Below, piece after piece: positions 1 to 11,793 of a DNA stretch of 64,000 bases. Source of the stretch: Channallabes apus (lineage: Eukaryota > Chordata > Actinopteri > Siluriformes > Clariidae); NCBI GenBank assembly GCA_030522415.1, contig CM060115.1:11410491-11474490 (forward strand), in the 5' to 3' direction. Made by a program: the position numbers and the translations under genes. Each line of letters opens with the position of its first letter. Positions within the stretch are counted from its first letter, which is position 1. The notes beneath the pieces were generated by a model, which saw only the letters and a program-made list of their open reading frames with translations, was not told the DNA's origin and made no database searches.

Positions 1-2718
1 TTAGGTCTGAAGATGACCCAGATATACAGTAGCTCCAGAAACTAAATCCCATTGCCACAAGTATTTTCAACTCTTATATTCAACATGGCACATGTTATTT
101 TAATATTTTTGCCCACCACTGTAGGTGAGTAAAAAGGTCAAACACCTCTTATGCATTGTGGTGTTCTCGACAATCAAGAAAAAAAAATCTTAAAAAAAAG
201 TTTAATAATTATTCGTCCAGAATAATCTATAACCTAGCTAACCTACTGTAGCTATCTCATCAAACGTTCTTGTACATTATACAACGTGGGGTTTTCAGTA
301 TAACTGCACCTCTAGATGCTGTTGAGTAATTGACTTTTTGAAATGAAGTAAGAGAAATGGTCCTGAAAGTACCAGCGCCATTTTCCTTTCCAAGATTCTG
401 GGGAGTTTTTGGATAACGACGGCTTTACGCTACACAGAAAGTAATTAACTGAGAAGTTTTGCAGCAAGCCACTAGTGCATAAACGGTTCAGATTAATCTA
501 CCTCTCCCGCTGCGTATTGAGGAACACAGTGTGACTGTCAGTGTAATCCAAATCCTCCTATACCTCCATCAACCGGCGTGAGGTTCATCCAGTGGAAGTC
601 GGAGTATAGAGGACAAAATGAATCAATCAATTAGACGACCTCTTTCACTTATATTTGCATATGGGAAATATATTTGATTATTTCATTTCGTTCGTTTTAT
701 CGCCTCCTATTGACTCAAGTTTAATTACCAGAGCCATTCATTTCCAGAATCCTAGAGGTGCGAAATTGGTCCTGTGAGTGATTGACTCTGGGTGCTTGTC
801 AGTCAGCTATGGTTCAGTCAGCTAAGTTCTTCAACATGTACTTGGTGTATCATAGCCTTAACTGTCCGAATGTCATCCGTGTTCCTCTCGATTTCTTCAA
901 GGTTGACTGGAGTTTCTAGAATTGCACTGCAGAATTTAAGAGAATGGCTGGGACTGGCAAGTACTGACATATAATGTATATTAAAAACGACTTGAGATGA
1001 GAGGAATTTTACCTTATGACCTGTCTGGGTTTAGGTGGGCTGAGATGGTGGAGGAGGTATCATTCCTGCCTCAGAGCTTCAGAGTCTGTGGGTGGATCCT
1101 GTTCATCGTTTCTGCGTAGCTGGAGTTTTGTGCTTAACGTTAATCACCCAACTTACAAAACACTTGGAACCGGCGTCCCATTTAGGATGTGTCTCACGCC
1201 CAGAGTTCCTGGGACACACAACCCCCTGACCGAGATGAACCGCTACCTGAAGATGCATGAATGTCTGGGTTTCTTTAATTTGTAATTGCAGAAGCTGAAT
1301 ATGTCCAGATAGTATAGTTGCATGTAAAATGAAACTGGTTGAAACTGGTCATTAACCTTTAAAGAGTAATTAATGACCATCTTAACTAACCCTAACCCTA
1401 ACCCATCTTAACACTTTACTCCAGAAATGACTGGTCCATGAGTAGTTTCTGCATGGAATAAGGACTATTACTCCCAGACAATGGCAAATCTCTTACCACC
1501 TGCCACACCCCCCTGACCTGACCACAGGACGCCTCCCCCATCTGTTCTATCATTCACACGTTGAATAATTCAGCCTCACCCATCCCGTTGCCTCACACAT
1601 TTCTGGCTTAATGTTCTTTGGAATTTTATAAGCCTTGGAATATTAATCCCGAATGTTATTACTCACCGGAGGGCTCCGGATGTCAACACTCTCACGTCTC
1701 ATTATCTGTCGCTACCACAGATCTGGATGCCAAATGAAGAAGCGTCCCCATTAAGGGGATCTTTTAACCCCAGATTTAGAGACGGTCTCGTTAAGAGGCA
1801 CCAGGTGTGACGACAGGTATGATCGAACTGTGAACTTCCAAAAGGCTTCAAAAGGCTCATTGAAAAAGCAGAAAAAGTTCAACTTCTTCGCTTCCTTTTG
1901 CATTAAGATCCAATTTTTTTTTAATCAGCCAGTATGTTCGACTTGATTAATTCAGCACCACCTCCATTGCACTTTCCATCTCATCTGTTTGAATTTTTAT
2001 ATTTTTTATTGATTCCGATCGCTGCCTGGAACATTTTTTTTCATAACCTTCGTCCGGATTTTCTCAGTGTTCTATCACTCTGCCCGAGTCTCTGTGAGTT
2101 TGTCTTTGTGGTGTATTATGTGTGTGAGAGCGAGAAGGATGGAGAAGGTGAAGCAGGCAGGCCATGCACAGGAGGGGGGGAGAAAAAGAAAACTCATTTT
2201 AGCTCTTGTCAGTCCTTCATCATGCGAACAAGCCAAACCATGTTTGACAGTAGCTGTGTTTGTGTTGATTAATGTGTCTATTGCCGTCCGCTACAAATCA
2301 GCCTTCCTCCGCCTGGGTGTGTCAAGAGTTACATACAGAAATGTGACCTTTTCACGTCAGTACAGGTCTGGCAGACCTGCTCCTTAAAAAGGGTAAAAGC
2401 ATTTTTTGAAATCTGCTGCACAATTAATAGCAGGGTGTCACTGGGGTGTCAAGCCTCAACAGGTCTACCTAGAGAGTATCCTCAACTTGAAGGGGCTTCA
2501 TGTAATTGGAATGAAACTCCTAGAAATAAAAGGTTCCTGAAGGTTACTTTCTGAGGTGCCAATGTTTATGGTTTAGATGTAGCATTTACCCTTTTTGAAC
2601 CTTTTCTGTGGGAATATGGGATTTTTTTTTTCAGCTAATGCACCAGGGCGAGCAAATGTGAACAAAATTCTAATAGTGGAAAAGACTGTTAGAAGTTCAC
2701 TGAGGACAAGGGACTGGG
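1..2718. other. Non-repetitive intron-like sequence
   Basis: No recognised gene or mobile element. Small open frames at 792-974, 1016-1285 and 1934-2387 show no family motif and overlap each other in different frames. The only local feature is a short telomere-like (CCCTAA) run near 1388-1405. The stretch is interpreted as CSMD intron. Confidence 0.4.
1387..1406. repeat. Short interstitial telomere-like repeat
   Basis: About three copies of CCCTAA in tandem. It is too short to be more than a chance or repair-associated telomere-like tract. A similar GGGTTA doublet lies near 31618. Confidence 0.5.
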
Positions 2719-2797
2719 CAGTGGTGGACAAAGTACACAAATCCTGTACTTGTGTAAAAGAACATATATTATTTACGTAGAAGTAAAAGTCCGCAAT

Positions 2798-3167
2798 GGG
2801 CGACGCGGTGGTGTAGTGGTTAGCACTGTCGCCTTGCACCTCCAGGGTCTGGGTTCGATTCCCCGGCCAGGCTCGATTCCTGTCTCTGTGTGCATGGAGT
2901 TTGCATGTTCTCCCCGTGCTTGGTGGGTTTCCTCCGGGTACTCCGGTTTCCTCCCTTAGGTTAGGCTAATTGGCGTTCCTAAATTGCCCGTAGTGTGTGA
3001 TTGGGTGTGTAAATGTGTGTATGTGTGTGTGCCCTGCGATGGATTGGCACCCTGTCCAGGGTGTACCCCGCCTAGTGCCCGAAGTCTCCTGGGATAGGCT
3101 CCAGGTCCCCCGCGACCCTGAACACAGGATTAAGCGGTATAGAAAATGAATGAATGATTGAATGAAT
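2798..3167 (+). mobile_element. Mermaid-type tRNA-derived SINE, full length
   Basis: The head is tRNA-like: GTGGTGTAGTGGTTAGCAC resembles an A box and GGGTTCGATTCCC a B box. The body contains GGAGTTTGCATGTTCTCCCC, and the tail is (GAATGAAT)n. A target duplication AAAAGTCCGC(A/C)AT flanks it (2785-2797 and 3168-3180, one mismatch), showing LINE-mediated retroposition. It is inserted in the hAT-like element around it and is little diverged from other copies here. Confidence 0.9.
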
Positions 3168-3272
3168 AAAAGTCCGCCATTTACATATGTATTTAGCGAA
3201 AAGTACCAAAAGTCTCAGCTTCAAATTTGTATCAAATGTAATGAGCTTACTGTAATCTTCATGTCAGTAAGA

Positions 3273-3274
3273 AA

Positions 3275-3307
<33 letters not shown>
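3273..3307. repeat. (TC)n microsatellite
   Basis: A pyrimidine dinucleotide run with one TG interruption, inside the hAT-like element. Confidence 0.85.
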
Positions 3308-3589
3308 AACCTGACTGTGAATGTGCTCTCTCCTTCACTGTCTGCGACCATTCTGGACCAATTTTCCTTTCTGATTTTAAACACCTGCTTTTAGCGCAGA
3401 CAACACAATTCAAACAATTATGCATAATATTCAGCAGGTGGCAATATTACTGCTTCACATACAACACCTGCCTGTGGTTATGTAACGCAACACCATGCAG
3501 GAATGCAGTGAAGATAAAAAATACCACTATTTGCTGTAGGATGTACAAATAGTGGAGTAAAAGTCAAAAGCGACCCTTTAATAAAACTT

Positions 3590-3922
3590 CATCCATTCAT
3601 CTTGGAACGTTTGTAGACCAACTAGAAACCGTGGAGGCCAATGGTGATTACAATTTGTATTTATTACCATTTTTATAACTGGTAATAAATACAAATTAGA
3701 TTGAACAAACTGGAGTTGACTGGGCCTCCAGTCGAAATGGTAACGCCAGTTAGCATAATCTGCATGTCTTTGGACTGTGGTACCCAGTACCAAGAGGAAA
3801 CCTACCAAGCAGGAGGAGAATATGCAAACTCCATGTACATAGTCTTTGAGGCAGGAATTGTACCTGGCCCCTGGAGGTTCAAGACGACAGTGCTAACCAC
3901 TAAGACAACTGGCCGCCTTCTA
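3590..3922 (-). mobile_element. Old Mermaid-related SINE with a divergent 3' end
   Basis: On the - strand the head and core are recognisable (GTTAGCACTGTC, GTTTGCATATTCTCC, CCAAAGACATGCAG). The 3' third differs from the common copies: it runs through a module meaning 'ggcctccac-gtttctagttgg' instead of the 'gtccagggtgtacc' module. The same alternative 3' module occurs in the copy at 46.98 kb. Confidence 0.7.
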
Positions 3923-3990
3923 ACAAAAGAAGACTCCTTTTTCCCCTTAAGTACACAAAATAAAGTAACTGTACTTATCTGTTCACCTTG

Positions 3991-5528
3991 AGAAGAGACT
4001 CATCCATTATTTATATTGTTTGCACCAAATTTTTGACCTGTGACATCACTAGAAGCCATGTCAGTTTGAACGTGTAGAAAACAACATACATGTAGTGTTA
4101 TTGTGATGTCTTTGTTTTACACACGAGCTGTATATTTTGGAGAGGGTAGAGGTAACTTTAACTAGCTATGTTTCAAAAAAAAAAATGGGTGTGCATGATT
4201 CTTGGAATCCCCAATTACTGTTCATGAGTATAAACTTAAGCAGTTTTTATACTTACAGGTCTGCATTTAACATAATATTGGTGGGGCGGGGTTTCTAATG
4301 TCAGTCATTCTCTATACTGCTTCTACTGCTCTAGGGGACTCATGGCACTAGGTTGGGTACAACTAACCAAAATATCGAAGAAACAGAGAGGTCTTTAATT
4401 GTCGCTTAAAGAATGCCAGTGTCTCATCTGTATGGACATCTAGAGGAAATTCATTCCAGGTGTCATAACAGAAAGAAGGACACATACAAATATGGTAGTA
4501 ATGTTTTTAATTAAGGTTTTTTTTTTTGTTGGTATTTTGGTATTAGTTTTTTTGTAATTTGTCACAAAATGTCCTACAGGTAGCCATGAAACTGACTTTT
4601 CATAGCTGTTCACTATTATGATTTCCTTTCGTAATAAATATATTTACATTTCATTCATGCTGCTGCTGATTCACTGCAGGTTCTAAAAACAAACAACCCC
4701 CACGCCCACCCCCCTATAGATTCTGCATTTTTAAATGTGTTATATCGTGTCGTGCTTTCCAGGTGAAGCTGTAACAGTAAACATGGACCGGAAGTGCATC
4801 ATCATTATCTGGGAACAAATCTCACTGATCTGTGGATGATGCTACGAAAGGGGAAGAAGTGCGGTTGTGCAGAAACCTCTCACCATATCCGCGTGGACCA
4901 AATTGCATCATCTTCAAAGACTGCACAATTCATTATACATGCTATAGAATAAACAGCGCTTCTCCTGGGAGTTTCTCACCCAAAACTATCATTTTTTTTC
5001 TTTGCCAATGATACAGAATGAAAACTAATGAACTGCAATGTTGGAATGCAAAGGCAGTGCAGCTCATGAATATGCATGACATAACATAAGAATTTGATTT
5101 CCTCCCCATTTCTCAAAGGTATTGTGAGGCTCATCGTTTTCTTCTTTAGAACAACAACAAATTCATTAAAATATTCAGCACAGTTAGCAAATCAGGTATT
5201 TTTTTAAAATATAATAACAGTACAGCTGAGATGCTTGTTCGTTTTAATTGATTTTGCTCAATAATTTGTCCAAAATCGTAAAAGTTAGCACTGTGTTCAC
5301 TCTAGCAGGCAACAAGATGATCCTTCATTATGTGTGTACAGTGAGCTTCTAAAGTTTTACAGACCATAGTAAAAAAAATTTAAACGGGAAATAAACAGAA
5401 ATTTTTGAAAAATAAAAAAAGTAAAGTAAAGTTAATCCAAATGATTGGTTCATGATTGTAATTAGGGCAAGTAATCAAAAATTATTCAAAACCAACATCC
5501 AGAACCTAACCGATGTGCACTTGTCTAT
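3991..5528. other. AT-rich intron-like sequence
   Basis: No coding motif seen. A degraded SINE end may lie at 4297-4375 (CATTCTCTATACTGC followed by CACTAGG). Poly-A/T runs are frequent. Confidence 0.35.
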
Positions 5529-5962
5529 GTTACACTGCAAAAATTGTTAGTCTAAAAATAAGAAACAATTACTACATTTGATAAAAAAATTACCTAAAAC
5601 TAGTGAAATTATCTGTCCATGCAGCAAGTAAATTTTACTTGGTAAGAAATCTTGAAATAAGATTTTTAAATCAAGCAAACTGAGCAAACAAATCTTTGAA
5701 TTTGTCAAAGAATCTTAAAAGAAGTTTTATTTTGTGAGACGTCTGGTGAAATAACTAATTTAGGTTATTTTAAGAGCTATTCTATCCAATTTAGGATTTC
5801 TGGACTAATAAAGACAAAATGATATACTCATGCTCAGTTTAAGATTATGATATAAAATCAAGTATTAAAAACAAGTAAGTAATTTTTAAAACAAGGCAAA
5901 TTATCTATCATGTCTGAAAGTCAGATTTTAAATCATGGCAAGTGTCAGATAATTTGCAATGT
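5529..5962. mobile_element. AT-rich foldback MITE-like element
   Basis: The left end TTACACTGCAAAAATT is matched, inverted, by AATTTGCAATGTA at the right end. The interior is also broadly palindromic: AAATCAAG-CAAACTGAGCA near 5670 is mirrored by TGCTCAGTTTAAGATTATG near 5833. There is no coding capacity. Superfamily not determined. Confidence 0.45.
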
Positions 5963-5964
5963 AC

Positions 5965-5966
<2 letters not shown>

Positions 5967-6001
<35 letters not shown>
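5967..6001. repeat. (ATT)n microsatellite
   Basis: About eleven uninterrupted TTA units immediately after the foldback element. Confidence 0.9.
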
Positions 6002-6037
6002 GCTGACATAAAAATTATGTTAATATGTTCCCCTCTC

Positions 6038-7159
6038 TCACTCTAAAAACTAACTCAGAGGACCTTTTACCACTACTTGATTTAATACATGGATGCAAGT
6101 TAAAAATTGTAATTAATTGATTTAGATTAACCTTCTAAGTTGTGAACTTAATTTTTATAAGTTATGATCAAATAATCATGTTGGTAATTATATCAACTTA
6201 ATTTTGCATGTAATTTAAACTCAAATGTAATTGGTAATAGGGTGAAAACAAAATTTAAGTTGTCTTAACTTAAAAAAATTGGCATGATAACTTAATTTTT
6301 TCAGTTATCTCCTACCTACAGAACCTGCCTGGACATGTTCCAGTGGTAAGATTGTGTGTTAGCAGACTTATAAGCTAACCAAACTCAATATAAACAATAT
6401 TTCATGGTGAGTAATATTTAATTTATATCTAATAGTTCTACTAAAGTAATGAATTTGCACTTGTTTTACTGAGATATCTGCTCAGCAAGAGAGCTGATGG
6501 GAAAAACATTATTCAAGTTTTGCTCATTTGACTGTAAGCTACATAATGTTATCTAATTTTTTTTCTCTTGGAATGTTCCATGACATGCTACTTGGCTTTT
6601 GACTGTAAAATTTATGGAGATTTTATTATGCTTATGCTTAATGAGGACCAGAGTTTTTTAAATTTATATTTTGTGCATACATACTACAGCAGTTGAAAAA
6701 AAAAGTTAATTGCACCAAAATAATGGTTGAACTAATGTCTTTTTAAATCTACCATATTAACAAAACAAAAAAAAAAACTTGCAGAAAATAAAAAGAAACC
6801 TGAAAAAAAATCTATTTGGAGCCACTGATTTTTTTAAAATGGTTGCAATTTGAAATTTTGTATACATTATTATAGTAATTAATTAGCAACATAAAATTGC
6901 TTTAAAATAATATCGGAAGGCAATTTGGAGCAACAAAATGTATGAGTTATGAACTTAAAAACTTGCCCTTTGTCTAACAGTTAATAAGTAACAGGTAATT
7001 AAAATAATCTTTGACTAAAGAGGAAAAGCTAATTCCCCCAACGCAATATAGCTTGTTGGTTCAATATAATTACAAATGAAGTTGTCATAACTCAAAAAGA
7101 CTAATGCAAAACGTTGCGTTAATTTTTTTTGTTAAGTCTAAACATATCTTTTTAGAGTG
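6038..7159. mobile_element. Putative non-autonomous DNA element with CACTCTAAAAA ends
   Basis: It begins CACTCTAAAAACTAACTC and ends CTTTTTAGAGTG, short inverted termini of a style common in teleost genomes. The 1.1-kb interior is very AT-rich, with repeated 'aacttaattttt' and its complement and no open frame. No convincing target duplication was read because a GT run follows the right end. Confidence 0.45.
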
Positions 7160-7592
7160 TGTGTGTGTGTTCATGTACTGTTTCCTTAAAAACATACAAC
7201 CATGTGTGTAGCCTCTTGACTCCTCCCCCTCCAGCCTGCATCATGTAAGCAACATTAGAAAAAATATCCCAGTTTTAATACTTGAACGTATTTACACTAC
7301 ACACCTTGTCAGTGAACTACGAGGACTAAAACCAAAACCGAAAATGATTGTTCATGAATCAGGGAAGAGATTAATTGTGAAGTTAATTGTGATATTGATT
7401 TGAGGTCATATCGCCCAGCACTATTTGTGAAGGGCCATGCCAATATCTTTCTCACATTCGTATTTGTGAACACTTGTAAAAACGTACTGCAAAAGGGTTG
7501 TTTGGGAAGTTAAGCGTTCCTAAAGAGATTATACGAAGAGCCGACTCCTACAGCAAAACTGTTGCAGAGATATTAGGACTAGCATTATATAT

Positions 7593-7801
7593 CCTAGTTT
7601 CAGGCCATTTTGTTTTAGGTCAGGTTTATATATAGGTTGTACTGTACTGTATATACAGTAAACCGGATCTAAAACAAAGTGACCTATATAATTTTAGGTT
7701 ATACCATTATAGGCATTATAGGCTAGTTTCAAGTCATTTGTGTGTGTATACACACAATCTGTATATAAACCTGACCTAAAACAAAATGACCTGAAACTAG
7801 G
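7593..7801. repeat. Long inverted repeat (40-bp arms)
   Basis: The arms 7593-7632 and 7762-7801 are reverse complements with one mismatch, separated by about 130 bp. The arm begins CCTAGTTTCAGG. The loop holds a third, partial copy of the same motif (GGATCTAAAACAAAGTGACC) and TACTGTA-type palindromes. Confidence 0.8.
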
Positions 7802-8079
7802 CTATAACATTTTGGCGATGAAAAAAGGAAATGCTTATTTCTTCTTTTTCTTAATCTTTACAAGGAAAACAGTGTGTAAGTCCTCAGAGAACAAACAGAT
7901 GTTTTCAGATGTTCTCTGAGTACAGTTTTGTACTTCATATTACCTGAACTTTCAGTGGCCCTACAGAGTATATATAAAACTACCATGGTAGGACATTCAC
8001 ACGTGCATTCTCACACTATGGGCAAATTGGGAATGTATGCCCAATAGCCTAATCACCCACTAACCTATATATATATATA

Positions 8080-8142
8080 TGGAGGCACAGTGGCTTAGTG
8101 GTTGGCACAGTGTCAGGGTTCGATTCCCAGCTCAGGTCTGTT
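8080..8142 (+). mobile_element. SINE head fragment
   Basis: GGAGGCACAGTGGCTTAGTGG followed by GGGTTCGATTCCC is the tRNA-like head of a Mermaid-type SINE. The body is missing. An (AT)n run lies just upstream. Confidence 0.6.
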
Positions 8143-8206
8143 ATTACAGGTCTGTAATGACCATTGTTAAATCAGTATAAAAACTCAATTAAACAGAATT
8201 GTGTTA

Positions 8207-8516
8207 GCGGCACGGTGGTGTAGTGGTTAGCACTGTCGCCTTGCACCGCCAGGGTCCGGGTTCGATTCCCAGGGCAGGCTCGATTCCCGTCTCTGTGTGC
8301 ATGGAGTTTGCATGTTCTCCCCGTGCTTGGTGGGTTCCAAGTCCAAAGACATGTAGGTTAGGTTAATTGACATTCCAAATTGGCCGTAGTGTGCGAAGGA
8401 TTGGCACCCTGTCCAGGGTGTACTCCGCCTTGTGCCCTAAGTTTCCTGGGATAGGCTCCAGGCCCCTGCGACCCTCTATATAAGGATAAAGCGGTACAGA
8501 AAATGAATGAATGAAT
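8207..8516 (+). mobile_element. Mermaid-type SINE with internal deletion
   Basis: The tRNA-like head and the (GAAT)n tail are both present, but part of the middle is missing (GGTGGGTT joins directly to CCAAGTCCAAAG). The duplication GAATTGTGTTA at 8196-8206 and 8517-8527 marks the insertion. Confidence 0.9.
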
Positions 8517-8796
8517 GAATTGTGTTAAAAACAGGTTCACTGTGCCATTTAATTCTCTAGTACATGCAGTTCATGAACAGACAGTAGAGTTGCTTTTTTC
8601 AACCCATGAATTTGTTCCAAAACGTAGCACAGTTTGCCATGAACCTAACAACCCAGTCAACAACAAGAGCCAAGACAGCAACAGCAACCAACAACAACAA
8701 CAACAATAAAACATCACAAAATCTTTTACAAGACATTTTGCCCATATGTAAAGAATAAATCGTTGGTATGCTGATATGGGAAAATTAAGCCTGATA

Positions 8797-8850
8797 TTTA
8801 CATTTAGGCATTTGGCAGACGCTCTTATCCAGAGTGACTTACAATTTTAT
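8797..8850 (-). mobile_element. tRNA-derived SINE with LINE-like tail, 3' part (split copy)
   Basis: Read on the - strand this is the 3' tail (GGATAAGAGCGTCTGCCAAA) of a teleost tRNA-derived SINE whose tail resembles those of L2/CR1-group LINEs. The rest of the same copy resumes at 10036, after the inserted LINE fragment. Confidence 0.8.
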
Positions 8851-10035
8851 ATTCAATTCAATTCAATTCAATTTTATTTGTATAGCGCTTTTAACAATTG
8901 ACATTGTCTCAAAACAGCTTTACACAATCAAAAGAATTATTTAAGTTTGTATGGAATGTGAATGTGTATGAATCAAAATGTTCAGATAGTCCCTGGTGAG
9001 TAAGCCGAGGGCGACAGTGGCAAGGAAAAACTCCCTGAGATGATAATAGGAAGAAACCTTGAGAGGAACCAGACTCTACAGGGAACCCATCCTCATCTGG
9101 GTGAAACAGATAGCAGGAAATGATCTGCATTTATACAGTGTGTTAGGTGGCAGGCAGTTCAGCTATAACAGTTGATGTTAATTGATGTTAAAATGGAGTC
9201 CAGGTAGTTATTGGAGACTCAGATAGACTTGTAGAAAGTTCCAGTCCTGAACTATCGAATTGTCAAGTCCTCAGAGAAACAGCTGACAACACCAGTCGAG
9301 GCCAGAACCGTCTTCTAAGTAGATAGAATCATCCCCAGACACCAGACGCATCCCAAAGAGACACACGGGGCATCCATGCGACGAGACCTCCAACCAGAAA
9401 CGGGGCACCAGGATGGATCAGACAGGTCCGGAGGGCAGAGGGAGTCTGGCAGCTCAGGAATGACATGTGTAGCTTGACAGAGAGAGAAAGAGTGAAAGGG
9501 GGAGACAGGGGGAGAGAGGAAAGAGAAAGAGGGGGAGAAAGAGAAGAGGAGGAGAGATGGCAGGTAGGTATGGTCACAGTCACAATGTATAATGTGAATG
9601 TATATTTACTGTAGAGTGCAAGCAGGGACTCCAGCAGGACTAACTATGACAGAACAACTAAAAGGGAGAGCCAGAGGGAAACACAAACATGAGGGGGAAC
9701 TGAGATGTAAAGCAAACAATCACCTCACCGTCATCAAACCTGAGTGATCAAATGAGAGTGAGGAAGACAGCATCTAAACATACCAGTTCACTATAATACT
9801 CTACGTCCATGAGTCCCCCAGATCTGCTCCTTTACCTAAGGCAAATCTGTTTATAAAAATGTTTGCTAAATAAATAGGTTTTTAGCCTAGACTTAAACAC
9901 TGAGACTGTGTCTGAGTCCCGAACACTATTTGGAAGACTATTCCATAATTTTGGGGCTTTGTAAGAAAAAGCTCTGCCCCCAGCTGTAGTTTTCATAATA
10001 CGCGGTACTGACAAGCAGCCTGCATCCTTTGATCC
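8851..10035 (-). mobile_element. 5'-truncated non-LTR retrotransposon (LINE 3' end)
   Basis: On the - strand the fragment begins inside the last part of a reverse-transcriptase ORF. The open frame at 9832-10044 reads GGRAFSYKAPKLWNSLPNSV and then FKSRLKTYLF, the conserved C-terminal signature of L2/CR1/Rex1-type teleost LINEs. A stop follows, then about 970 bp of 3' UTR including a purine/pyrimidine-rich part, then a terminus ending in (AATTGAATTG)n repeats at 8851-8875. It is inserted into a tRNA-derived SINE whose halves flank it. It lacks most of the ORF and cannot be autonomous. Confidence 0.85.
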
Positions 10036-10171
10036 ATTATACATCTGAGCAGTTGAGGGTTAAGGGCCTTGCTCAAGGGCCCAACAGTGGCAACTTGGTG
10101 GTTGTGGGGTTTGAACTTGGGATCTTCCAAACCATAGTCAATGCCTTATCCACTGAGCTACCCCTGGCCCC
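10036..10171 (-). mobile_element. tRNA-derived SINE, 5' part of the split copy
   Basis: On the - strand it starts GGGCCAGGGGTAGCTCAGTGG (A-box-like), with a B-box-like GTTCAAACCC. It then contains GTTGCCACTGTTGGGCCC. It completes the SINE whose tail lies at 8797-8850; an intact copy at 36133-36325 gives the reference order. Confidence 0.85.
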
Positions 10172-10630
10172 ATGATATAATGCAGAACAGGTCACAAAGT
10201 GTTTAAAATAAATTAAAGGAAGAATTATGCTTGATGCATTCGTCGCACCACGACACACATACCAGCCAGCAAAACCTGTGAGAGAGGGACAAACACGAGT
10301 TTTTTTTTTATCATGAGCAAAAAAGCATATTAAGGCCTTTTGGCCAGGTGATCTGTGTCATGTAATAATGTACAGCAAAAGAACAAAGGACATTAACATG
10401 TAAGTCATACAGTATGGCGACCTGGTGACAGAAAGGCAATTAGAAGCACATTAGCATTTTCCGATTAGACAAAAGGATTCTAGTGAGCCAACATGCATGG
10501 ATATTCATCTGCATTTGGTCTACAGGAAATTTAACCATATAAGGAATGTGGATTGCTTTATTAACAATATCAGGATATATTATACAATTGCAACAGTTTC
10601 CTTGAATTTGTTCTTCCGTACTTTCATGTT

Positions 10631-10815
10631 AGGGACAGTGGTTGCTCAGTGTAGTAAGTTAGTTGAGTTACTGATCAGAAGGTCAGCAGTTCGAACGCCA
10701 GGTTCGTTAAGTTGCTACTGTTGGGCCCTTGACTACTTCAGGGGTGCTGTATAATGACTGAGCCATCCTGCTAAAGCTGAGATATTCAAAAAATTTTAAA
10801 TTTCACTGTGCCATA
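10631..10815 (+). mobile_element. tRNA-derived SINE (second family), diverged
   Basis: GTGGTTGCTCAGTG, then ACTGATCAGAAGGTCAGCAG and TTCGAACGCC, form a tRNA-like head. It is followed by CTGTTGGGCCC and a tail ending AATTTCACTGTG. The same family contributes the tail fragment in the nest at 49.85 kb. Confidence 0.7.
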
Positions 10816-10859
10816 ACGTTTATACGACTGAACATAACAGTAACTTAACTTAGTGCTCA

Positions 10860-11793
10860 TGATGGCGCCGGTGAGGTTGGCTGCCGTTATGACTGCTCCG
10901 ACCACCTTTTCTTTGTTTTTGTTTTTTAAGCCCAGGAAGATAGTGAAGGACCTCAGCCATCCCAACAATTGACTGTTTTCACTGTTGCGGTCTGGGAAGC
11001 GATTCCGCTTCCTGAAGGCCAACACAGAGACACTGAGGAGGAGCTTCTTTCCCGCAGGTGATAAGGTCTCTCAACCACAACACAACACAGGACTAATACT
11101 GTCTTTTTGTAACATCCAACACTGACTGGGCATTCATGGCCACTTTGGACACATTTGCACTACATATTTATATTTTCATCTATGGACCACTGCACAAATC
11201 ACTTTAAATAAGACACTTTAAATAAGTCACTTTACGAAGTCATTTTTATGCATATTTGCACACCCCCAGCCACTTCAAAACTTCTAATCTTCTTTCATCT
11301 TCTGTACCGCTTTATCCTTCTATTCAGGGTCGCGGCGGACCTGGAGCCTATCCCAGGAGACTTCGGGCACTAGGCAGGGTACACCCTGGACAGGGTGCCA
11401 ATCCATCGCAGGGCAATTTGTCAATTTGGGAACGCCAATTAGCCTAACCTGCATTTGTTTGGATTGTGGGAGGAAACCGGAGTACCCGGAGGAAACCCAC
11501 CAAGCATGGGGAGAACATGCAAACTCCATGCACACAGAGACGGGAATCGAGCCTGGCCGAGGAATCGAACCCAGACCCTGGAGGTGCAAGGCGACAGTGC
11601 TAACCACTACACCACCGCGCCGCCGTACAGCATATTTTACTACTTAATTTTATTTCTAACGTATTTCATTTATTCATATAAATTTTTTTTATGTATAAGC
11701 TTTTACTATTTTTTAAGGTCACTGGCAGTCGAGTAAGCATTTCACTGCATATCGTACTCTGTATGAGACAAATAAAATTTCAATTGGAATTTG
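10860..11793 (+). mobile_element. Decayed LINE 3' end interrupted by an antisense SINE
   Basis: The stretch AGGACCTCAGCCATCCCAAC to GCTTCTTTCCCGCAG (about 10944-11058) reads like the end of a LINE reverse-transcriptase ORF (D-L-S-H-P-N...R-F-R-F-L-K...R-R-S-F-F-P). It is followed by a 3' UTR and a tail resembling ATTTCACTGCATATCGTA...GACAAATAAAATTT. Frameshifts and stops are present. Confidence 0.6.
11290..11624 (-). mobile_element. Mermaid-type SINE, antisense
   Basis: Nearly complete - strand copy: the tail end is at the left (TTCTGTACCGCTTTATCC) and the head at the right (CTAACCACTACACCACCGCG). It sits in the 3' UTR of the LINE relic. Confidence 0.88.

Larger units (their letters stand above)
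2719..3990. mobile_element. Non-autonomous hAT-like element interrupted by two SINEs
   Basis: The left end reads CAGTGGTGGACAAAGTACAC, the terminal-repeat style of teleost hAT elements that mimic 'ACTTGAGTAAAAGTA'. The interior holds a TC microsatellite and a characteristic stretch (3306-3570) including GTGAATGTGCTCTCTCC. The right end is eroded: it passes through TTAAGTACACAAAATAAAGTAACTG near 3950-3975 but lacks a clear CCACTG terminus. No transposase frame is present. A young + strand SINE and an older - strand SINE lie inside it. Confidence 0.6.

Noticed and set aside
1016..1285. Possible exon with moderately balanced composition
   Set aside because: No domain, no matching phase or splice pair; not supportable as CSMD or any other gene.
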